Assembly: GCA_018340805.1 (NCBI GenBank)
Contig: JACMZG010001913.1
Span: 30,962,934-31,026,933 of the forward strand
Direction of reading: 5' to 3'
Length of the DNA stretch: 64,000 nucleotides
From: Microvelia longipes
Taxonomy: Eukaryota > Arthropoda > Insecta > Hemiptera > Veliidae
Positions 21,652 through 64,000 of the stretch are shown here, in pieces (position 1 is the stretch's first letter; each line of letters opens with the position of its first letter). Below the pieces are notes generated by a model, which worked only from the letters and a program-made list of their open reading frames with translations, did not search any database and had not been told where the DNA came from. Position numbers and translations under genes: made by a program.

Positions 21652-23041
21652 AGTTTTATTATTGCTACCAAGGAATTTTAAAGTACATTTGACACTAAAT
21701 ATATTAAGTGATTACTTTCTTTTCTTTCATATGCTTACGTTAGGTAAGTAATTGAATGATAATAATGACGTATCTAAATAATGGACGCCTTTAAAATGTA
21801 GACAATGAATTTTTGGGTCGAAGAAAAGCTTATAGAGAGGGAGCAAAGATCTTGAGGATAATGCGAAACGCTTTTTTCACCAATCAGGACTAATGAATAA
21901 TGCCCAATAACGAAAAACACCTGTTCAGTAATCAATGCATAACGTAAAGGTTAGGAGATTTGGCTGACGCAGCAATGTGCAATAAAAGCCTCCAGCGAGA
22001 TACCCTAAATATATGTTAAATGGAAAGCCTGGAAGCAGAAAAAGTCGAAGTTGGCCGCTAACGAGATAAATAAAAATAATATTTGAAATATTTCTGAAAG
22101 AATATTTGAGAAGGTTAGGAGTTGTTAATGAAGGAAACAGACCTCTGACAGAGAGATGAGAATACTGTTGAGTAGACCTGAGTCCTACACGGACTGCAGG
22201 TCCTAGTAACGTATGGCATATATACGTATGGCAGCATATATTATCTAAATATATTAGCATTTGTGTTGCATAGAAACACAACTTAGTGTAAATAAAGCAT
22301 TGATAATTTATCGTCAAGCGATTATAAACTTCATATCCAATCAAGGCTACAACAAGGTTTGATAAATTTTGCCACTGCTATAGTAAGGCTTCGTTTAGAA
22401 AGAAGCCGGAATAGTAGCTGTCTAAGAACTCTTAATTAAAATTTAATAACAAGTTAGTGCTTCATTGAACAACGATTGAGAAAGTTAGTATAAATTTCAG
22501 AAGCTAAGATGTCGAGGGCGGACGAATTTTCTTTTGAATCCATACTCAGCAATAAACTTCTGCTTAATAAATTTTTGCTCCATAGTTGGATCGCTATTTG
22601 CTCGTCATTTCAATAGAACATTTGCATGTTAATATGTATATGATTTATATCAGGATTCAGGCCTCCCATTCGATTCACTTTGATCCAGTTTATTAGTGTA
22701 TTTCCCAAAGAAAATTCGCTAAAAGGATTGAGATAAAACGCTACTCGGAAGTATTTCCTTATCTAATAACAAACTTTCGAACATTAATATAAATAATGAG
22801 GTCTCGACTGATTTTAATTGTCAGTAAGTCTCAAGTGTGAAATTCGAATCCAAACTCCATCGCACAGACGAAAGACAGCCTTTATCGTTTGTTTTAGAAA
22901 ATTGATTTCTCAAGCAATTTCAATCGAAAAGTTTAATTCAAAATGTTTAAAATTTATTTACTAATTATGTTTAACAATTTTTAGAGAGAAGCCTTTTATT
23001 TCATTTTGAATATAAACAGGTACGTTATTGAAACCAATTTT
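21652..23041. other. Non-coding sequence, nothing recognised
   Basis: About 1.4 kb of AT-rich sequence. The 139-residue minus-strand frame at 21925-22344 has no family resemblance and is not called. Confidence 0.4.
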
Positions 23042-23305
23042 GTAAATAAAAGTCAATCCACAAATAAATTTCAACCAATGTAATGATGACAAAACCGGTT
23101 TTTACAGTTTTTAGTCTTTTATTAATTTTTTATTTCTTATATTTGTTTTATTTCATTTTTTGTTTTTTTTTCGTTTTTCGTGCTTTTATAATTTTTTCGT
23201 CCTCTTGTTTGTAGGCACTGAGGATGACCTGTATTAGGTTGAAATCCGGTTTTGTCATCATTACATTGGGTGAAATTTATTTGTGGATAGACTTTTATTT
23301 ACATC
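23042..23305. repeat. Penelope-type inverted repeat
   Basis: The left arm 23042-23101 is the reverse complement of the right arm 23246-23305 (shared words CAACCAATGTAATGATGAC and CAAATAAATTTCA). The roughly 145-base spacer carries a hammerhead-like core just before the right arm. Confidence 0.7.
23212..23255 (+). ncRNA. Hammerhead-ribozyme-like motif
   Basis: CUGAGGA (23218-23224) fits the CUGANGA box. It is followed by UG, a perfect 4-bp stem II (ACCU/AGGU with GUAUU loop), U, and GAAA (23241-23244). The bases after GAAA (UCCGGUUUUGUC) are almost self-complementary as stem III; the opposite arm of the inverted repeat has AACCGGTT, a perfect palindrome, at the same place. Stem I pairing is unclear. 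The motif resembles those of Penelope-like elements. Activity is not implied. Confidence 0.5.
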
Positions 23306-23636
23306 CTTATGGTATAAAATCCACTAGCGCTTATAATTTAAACATATTTATACATTTAAATACAAAATATATACTAGTCTAAAAGTTTTTTTAAAGCTGA
23401 TTAAAATAATATGCTGCAATGCATTGCTTACATTAATGATAAATAAAATTAAATATTTTTAAATACGCAACTCTAGAAAAATTGGGGTGTTAAATTGTAA
23501 ATAATTTGAAAAGTGATAAAAAAATTATTAAAGGCGTATTAAGGCGTGTTAAGGTCTAATTTAAGGCGTACTCTTAGAGTGAAGGATCAAACTTAAATTA
23601 GACGCCATAGAATGTATGTATGTGTATGTGTGTGTG

Positions 23637-23679
<43 letters not shown>

Positions 23680-24060
23680 GAGTGTGGGTAGATGTATGTG
23701 TATAGGTATATATATATATACATGCATAAATGCGGGTAGGTATACATGAATGTATATTTGTGTGTATGTATTTATATGTGTGTACATATCTATAATCAAA
23801 TTAATATAATAATATTAAGAAACTAAAATAATTGTAATGTATATGTGATAATTATTTGTAATGAGAACTAAATAAAATGCTTTTTATTATTATTATTATT
23901 ATTTGTTTTTAGATTTTCTCTATCTCAGTAAAAGAATTTTGGCTAAAAAATAGATAAATTGGCGGGCAATGCCAAGTCAAACATCTTTTATTTTTCGTCT
24001 TAAGTCACTAGGTCAGTCGATAGAAATTTTCGGACGATGTGGCATGTATTGATGATGCAT
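23306..24060. other. Non-coding, with TA/TG and TTA microsatellites
   Basis: Holds a TGTG-rich stretch (23615-23635), a (TA)n tract at 23642-23677, alternating TATG/TGTA words to 23785, and TTATTA at 23884-23903. No gene. Confidence 0.7.
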
Positions 24061-24105
24061 AATAATAATAATAATTAATAATAATAATTATTATTATTAT
24101 TATTT
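24061..24105. repeat. (TAA)n microsatellite, left flank of the R4-like element
   Basis: AATAATAATAAT then ATTATTATTATT. This abuts the 3' end of the minus-strand R4-like retrotransposon. Confidence 0.85.
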
Positions 24106-26154
24106 CTCTTGATCTTAGTTAAATAACTAGTAAAAGGTGTCAGTGGAGAGGAAATTCATCCTATTCCACTGACAGGAATTTACGTACTATATGGCAGGTT
24201 TGGAGAACTGTAGCACGTTGTAGAGGTATCAGCAGCCCTTTTGGTAGACCTAATAATTCCAGGTTATTTGTTAAGTTTTTAGTTACTACTCCCTCTGATG
24301 ATAAAACTATTGCTACAACCTTCACTTTTTTCAATTTCCACATATTTTTTATTTCTATGGCTAAGTTCTGATATTTCTGTTTTATGGCTTTCTGTCGACT
24401 CTAGGTTGTTTGTGAGGGAATTCCAATTTCTATAATAGTGGCAGTTTCTGATTGTTTGTCGATAAGAAGGAGATCTGGTCTATTGAAGTCGATAGTTTTG
24501 TCGGTAGTAATTGTTCTGTCCCAATAAAGAATGGATGTATTTGACTCGAGAACTGGATCAGGATTATATTTGTAATATGGTGGTGGATTCTTAGTAAATC
24601 ATATTTTAAGGCTAACTGTTGATGAATTATTTTTGCCACTTGATTATGTCGACAGAGATAAGCGTTATTTGCTAAAACTGGGCAACCCGATATAATATGT
24701 TCTATGGTTTCACCAGCGGCATTACATTTTCTGCATTTATCTATTACGTCAGCCTTAATGATGTGTTTCTCGTAATTTCTAGTTTTAATAACTTTATCCT
24801 GGATCGCAACTAAGAATCCTTCTGTTTCAGGGAATAATTTGCCTTTTTTAACCATTTCAACGAGTCTTCTCTATTTATAGTAGGTCTATCTAGAGCAGTC
24901 GGGTATTTTCCGTGTAAAGTTTTAAGTTTCCATGTTTGTTCTTTATCAGGTTCAGGGTTATTAAATATGTCTTCTTGTTGTAGGTTGAGCGGTGTATGTT
25001 TCTTGTCAGAATCAATAATATATTTAGTTAGTCGGTCTCTATTTTTATTTCTGGAGAAATAGTTTCTCATGTTTAACTCTTGCTGCTTACACAATTGATA
25101 AATGTTAATTAATCCTCGGCCTCCATCATTTCTAGAGAGGTATAATCTTTCAACTGCTGAATGAATGTGATGACAACGGAATTTTGTTAAAGTTCGCCTA
25201 GTTAGTCTGTCAAGTTCTCGTAGATCAGTATCTGAATATTTAATAATTCCAAAGGAATAAGTTAGTGCTGGGATTGCCCAGGTATTTATTGCCTGAATCA
25301 GATTTTTGCCAGTTAACTTGGTGTTTAAAAGTTTAGTTAGTCTTTTACGGTACAGTTCAGTAAATTGTTGTTTTAGAGAAGCATGGTTCATATAGGAGCA
25401 TTGTTCGATTCCTAAATATTTGTACCTATCCTCTGAAGTCATTACGCGAAAGTTGTCTTGGTTGTTTGGTTGTTCTGAAATTTGACCTTTTAAAATATGT
25501 ATTTTAGCGCATTTATCTAAGCCAAACATCATATGTATGTCATCACTGAACTCCTTAACGGTCTCAATTAATTGTTTAAGTTTATCACTCGACGTGGAAT
25601 AAAGTTTTATGTCATCCATAAAAACTAGGTGTGATATACGACTATTTTCCTGGTTTGGTTGGATCTTAAAACCATTGTGAGTGTCGTTTAGAAGAGATGA
25701 TAGAGGGGCCAATGCCAAGACAAACCACAAAGGACTGAAAGCATCTCCTTGGAAAATTCCTCTTCGTATGTTAACACTTCCCAGGTTTTTCCCATTAACA
25801 AAAATGTTAGTTTTCCATTCAGACATAAGGTGTTGCAGTAAATTTCTAGTATTTTCATCTATTTTAAATATTTTAAGAACTTCGTTCAGCCAATCATGAG
25901 GGACACTGTCAAATGCCTTGCAGTAGTCAATAAAAGCCATGCTGAGATTCCGTTTCTTAGTCTTAGCTAATCTGGTGACAACAGCATCAATAGTTAACTG
26001 CTCTTTGCAGCCTAGGGTATCTCGCATACATCCTTTCTGCTCGGCTGGTATAATATTGTTTCTTTCGCAGTGTTGGTACACTTTATCTGATATGACTGAT
26101 GTTAGAAGTTTGTACATTATTGGTAAGCAGGTGATAGGTCTATAGTTTTTTGGG

Positions 26155-26155
<1 letters not shown>
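24106..26155 (-). pseudogene. R4/Dong-like non-LTR retrotransposon, 5'-truncated
   Basis: R4-clade elements encode one protein with RT and a restriction-enzyme-like endonuclease that cuts a specific target. On the minus strand from 26155: PKNYRPITCLP and RT blocks with EQKGC, AFIDYCKAFDSVPHDWL, RRGIFQGDAFSPLWF and the active site LVFMDDIKLY (frame 24810-26117). Next come a KGKLFPETEGFLVAIQDKV block and the CCHC motif CRKCNAAGETIEHIISGC (24430-24855). After a frameshift comes the endonuclease PD..D signature in FNRPDLLLID (near 24470), then a frame (24161-24343) ending the protein. At least three frame breaks and a TAG make it dead. The 5' end stops abruptly at a TTATTA tract. Confidence 0.85.
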
Positions 26156-26193
<38 letters not shown>

Positions 26194-26222
26194 TTATTAT
26201 TATTTTTATTATTATTATTATA
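26156..26222. repeat. (TTA)n microsatellite, right flank of the R4-like element
   Basis: About 20 TTA units with small interruptions, immediately beyond the truncated 5' end of the element. Confidence 0.95.
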
Positions 26223-26581
26223 TTTTTACAGAAGCTATAGAAATATTATTCTTTAAAGATGAAAGTAATTATGGTTTCTACTTTAAACTATTATGATTGA
26301 AGTAAATTTAATTGTTTTTTTTTTTTTTTTTTTATGTTGTATGTTATACAGCAAGTTCGAAAAGGTGAAGCTAAACGTAGCGATTCCGACTAGAGGTAGA
26401 GTTTCGAGGTACTCCGTTGCGGATATTTTTAGTTTTTAATTAAAAATATATTTCTTTATTTTTCAAATATAAAAGTAATTATAATTTCTATTTTATTATT
26501 AGTATAATTTAATTGTATTTTTTTAATAATATGATACAGGTAAAAGTTAGTGTATTTATATAAAATTATTGACCAAACTAC
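26223..26581. other. Non-coding sequence with a degenerate dispersed-repeat end
   Basis: Includes a T tract (26317-26334). Near 26340-26420 are words that resemble the 3' end of the dispersed repeat (AGCTAAACGTAGCGATTCC, TTTCGAGGTACTCCG). Confidence 0.4.
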
Positions 26582-26635
26582 TTAAACTATATTTTTATGA
26601 GGAAGTGGTCAGATAGGTAAAGAAACACAAAATTT

Positions 26636-26667
26636 GAGCTTTCGGCCGTAAATTAGGCCTTTATCAG
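26636..26667 (-). ncRNA. Hammerhead-like motif with a broken core (left arm)
   Basis: On the minus strand: CUGAUAA, stem II GGCC/GGCC, then GAAAGCUC. The GAAA box and a self-complementary AGCU stem III followed by C fit a dimeric hammerhead. The first box has A where the catalytic G (CUGANGA) should be, so it is predicted inactive. Confidence 0.45.
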
Positions 26668-26854
26668 AAGTAGTTTTATTCCAAACTGAATCAAATAACA
26701 CATAAAAATAAAACATTAGTTATTCAAACTAGATCTTTGTTTAGAAGTAGTTGTCGTTCTCCGATGGTATACACAGTTAGCTATTGTTAGATTTAATAAT
26801 AACTAATGTTTTATTTTTATGTGTTATCTGATTCAGTTTGGAATAAAACTACTT

Positions 26855-26886
26855 CTGATAAAGGCCTAATTTACGGCCAAAAGCTC
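26855..26886 (+). ncRNA. Hammerhead-like motif with both boxes broken (right arm)
   Basis: Mirror copy of the left-arm motif: CUGAUAA, GGCC/GGCC stem, then AAAAGCUC. It carries the same G to A change and has also lost the G of GAAA. Confidence 0.45.
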
Positions 26887-26941
26887 AAATTTTGTGTTTT
26901 CTTTACCTATCTGACCACTTTCTCATAAAATTATATAGTTA

Positions 26942-27561
26942 GTGCATTTGTTATTGTATTGTTAACTGTTAACAATAATATCCACCGATTATTTATCAAA
27001 TTCCACTTCTTGGTCAGGTTCTAATATAATTGGAAACATAAAAAGTTAAAGAGTTGACTTCACTCCATAAAAGATGTCTATGATATCAATCCTTACAGCT
27101 GTAATTGACAGAATCTCTTTAAAAAAAAATTAATGAACACAAAATCAATCACTGTGATAAAGTGGACCTGGGAATTTTCCTCGAATCAACTGTTTATATA
27201 GGATCTCGTTAAAACCCAAACCTAGCATGTTACTCCACTCTAGCCGTATGTCATGATTTATTGAATGTCATGATTGTTTTCTACTCTGCAGAAGATTTAG
27301 GAGTCAGATTAAATGAAAGGTAAAAAACTGACTGGGTCAGGAGTTATAAAACCTATAATGGAACATTTATCTGAAAATGCAAATAGAAGAAATTATATTT
27401 AAAAATTCCTTAATTGTATTTTAGTATTACTCACTTTCTATTCAAAGTTTTTTTCTGAATATATTATTTTAGTCGGTTGTTACATTAGAATATATTAGTT
27501 ACATAAAACTTGTAAGTTTTATGTATAATTAGTATTTAAGCCTATTAAATACTAACTATTA
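26942..27561. other. Non-coding sequence, nothing recognised
   Basis: AT-rich; no supported feature. Confidence 0.4.
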
Positions 27562-27865
27562 TTAATGCTTAAGATAGTGCATAATTCGGTCTATCATCAA
27601 ACGTTTAAATAATTTGGCTAAAGTCGAAAGTAAGCTTATTAGTCTGTATTGGCATGCATTTTTAAAGTGAGATCGACCTGGTTTTTCTATCATAATTATT
27701 TTTGAAGTTTTCCAACAAGTGGGAAATATAGCTCTTTTTAGGCATTCATTAAAGATGGCAGTAAAAAGGTTTGGTAAAATTTCAAAAGTTTTTTTTTCAA
27801 GTATGGCAAGAGTAATGCTGTCTTCACCTAAGGCTTTATTAAGAGCGGCTTTTTGTAAAACAATG
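27562..27865 (-). pseudogene. LINE reverse transcriptase fragment (R1/Jockey-like)
   Basis: The frame 27562-27933 (minus) contains ALGEDSITLAILEK, LFTAIFNECLKRAIFPTCWK, SKIIMIEKPGR and YRLISLLSTLAKLFKRL. These correspond to the first RT motifs of R1/Jockey-type LINEs (usual forms are GPDGI, FP..WK, ..PKPGK and YRPISLLS). Only about 100 residues remain; the catalytic motifs downstream are missing. The 5' end runs into a TATG/TGTA microsatellite (27866-27930). Confidence 0.75.
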
Positions 27866-28629
<764 letters not shown>

Positions 28630-29316
28630 CGTATGTATGGATGCATGTACGAGATTTTTATTCCTAGACGTTTCTATGGGACAAATTTTTACACTTGATT
28701 TTTTACTATGTCAGGTTAATAAATGTACAAAGTTACATTTTATTACAAGCATTAGTTCCGTTTTTATTGACTGACGCATGTATTATATTGTAAACAAGTT
28801 TCGATTTGCTTATGTCGTGGCAGTATGCCAGTTATATAAACTAGTAACATGACGAACTGATACAGAGCAAATTGATGTGACATAATTTGCCCCAAAATTT
28901 TTTTTATTAGTGTCAAGTTTACAAAGGAATAAGTATAAATGGAAGAAGTTTTAAAACTTTATTAGTAGAAGGTTATAACAACAACACTTTAACTGTGTCT
29001 AATAAATGCTCAGCTAACACTCTAAAACCATTCTATTTTATTATTAGAAATTGTGTTAGTCTCCATGATTGCAATTTAATTGATGATGAGGCACTAATTA
29101 GTATTTAAACATCACTAATTTTTGTCAATATAACAGGAATATGTATCGAGGGTAGATACGAAATATAGTTAGAATACGAAGTATACAGGAGTTATTTTTA
29201 ATGTCTCATTAGTGGCCTATCTTCAATTAAATTCTATTTAATGTTTTAGCAAATTTTCTTTTAATAAAATCCCTATTAAGATGTTTTCATCAAGATTTGG
29301 TGTTTTTGTGTTTCAG
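28630..29316. other. Intron sequence upstream of the first visible kinase exon
   Basis: AT-rich. No exon encoding the kinase catalytic N-lobe or the residues before the catalytic loop could be recognised here. Confidence 0.45.
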
Positions 29317-63772
<34,456 letters not shown>

Positions 63773-63919
63773 ATATTGAACAGGTTTCCCAACGAGTGTT
63801 GTGGATACCCTTCTACTTGAGCACCGTCTTCAAAGTTGCACCACCTCTGTCTTTTGTCTATTACTAATTTTATTATGTATCTATATCTCTAATTACCTGT
63901 TTCTTTGTATGCAATGATT

Positions 63920-63925
63920 AATAAA
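63920..63925 (+). promoter_or_regulatory. STK32: Polyadenylation signal AATAAA of STK32
   Basis: AATAAA about 150 bases after the stop codon, the first canonical signal downstream. The transcript would end near 63940-63950. Confidence 0.6.
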
Positions 63926-64000
63926 CTGGGAAAAGCAAGTATAATAGTAAGGTATCCCAGGGGGTATTTCCTACGCCCTATTGTATTAGGGCGTATTTGG
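63926..64000. other. Downstream sequence with a short palindrome
   Basis: ACGCCCTATTGTATTAGGGC (63973-63992, plus GT) forms an 8-bp stem hairpin. Nothing else is visible before the window ends. Confidence 0.5.

Larger units (their letters stand above)
26582..26941. repeat. Penelope-type inverted repeat with ~145-base arms
   Basis: The left arm 26582-26725 and right arm 26797-26941 are nearly perfect reverse complements (for example AAACACAAAATTTGAGCTTT against its complement), with a 71-base spacer. Each arm contains one hammerhead-like motif. Confidence 0.85.

Noticed and set aside
21312..21681. Overlapping 118-119-codon frames on both strands
   Set aside because: They cover the inverted-repeat unit with tandem modules; the peptide repeats simply mirror the DNA modules.

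Overview
This is an AT-rich, intron-dominated piece of an animal nuclear genome, most likely an arthropod. The evidence is eukaryotic splicing, one invertebrate kinase gene spread over at least 34 kb, and a dense mixture of BEL/Pao, R4/Dong-like, R1/Jockey-like and Penelope-like retroelements, tRNA-derived SINEs, MITEs and microsatellites. The taxon is inferred; no species is identified. No bacterial operon, CRISPR array or rRNA gene is visible.

Host gene. The only clear host gene is a serine/threonine kinase of the STK32 (YANK) family on the + strand. Its 3' part is present as six in-phase coding exons (29317-29354, 46234-46323, 58936-59153, 60088-60213, 62849-62980, 63614-63772) ending in a stop codon and a polyadenylation signal at 63920. 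The N-lobe exons were not found. The first visible intron (16.9 kb) starts with a GC donor, which is the only choice that keeps the frame. The 12.6-kb second intron contains a 10.2-kb transposon.

Left part (1-29 kb). This holds a TA-flanked MITE, a 0.7-kb foldback, a LINE relic, a Penelope-like relic with a GIY-YIG endonuclease and a hammerhead-like motif, and a rearranged BEL/Pao element (8126-15710). That element has a 5-bp target duplication at its outer ends but an inverted second copy of its integrase half inside. Further right are another MITE, a 36-bp minisatellite, a Penelope-type inverted repeat, an R4/Dong-like LINE lying in a (TAA)n microsatellite, a second Penelope-type inverted repeat, and a LINE fragment.

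Middle (29-48 kb). This holds the first kinase exon, a cluster of about ten GC-rich hairpins (29984-30219) quite unlike the surrounding DNA, SINEs of two families (one with a 13-bp target duplication and a poly-A tail), several copies of an 0.8-kb dispersed repeat that begins with a hairpin, and a 5'-truncated LINE with a 14-bp target duplication.

Right part (48-64 kb). A putative large DNA transposon, 48316-58543, has perfect 13-bp CACTG-type inverted ends and about 1 kb of subterminal sequence at each end packed with TACTTGT/ACAAGTA motifs. It encloses a decayed SAM-domain gene, a LINE insertion, a TTAA-flanked MITE and foldbacks. The last four kinase exons follow.

The recurring theme is Penelope-type inverted repeats carrying hammerhead-ribozyme-like cores (about 4.8, 23.2, 26.6/26.9, 33.75 and 61.8 kb). 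In most of them the stem-III sequence is self-complementary, as expected if they act as dimers. All boundaries were read by eye and most are good to within about 10 bases.
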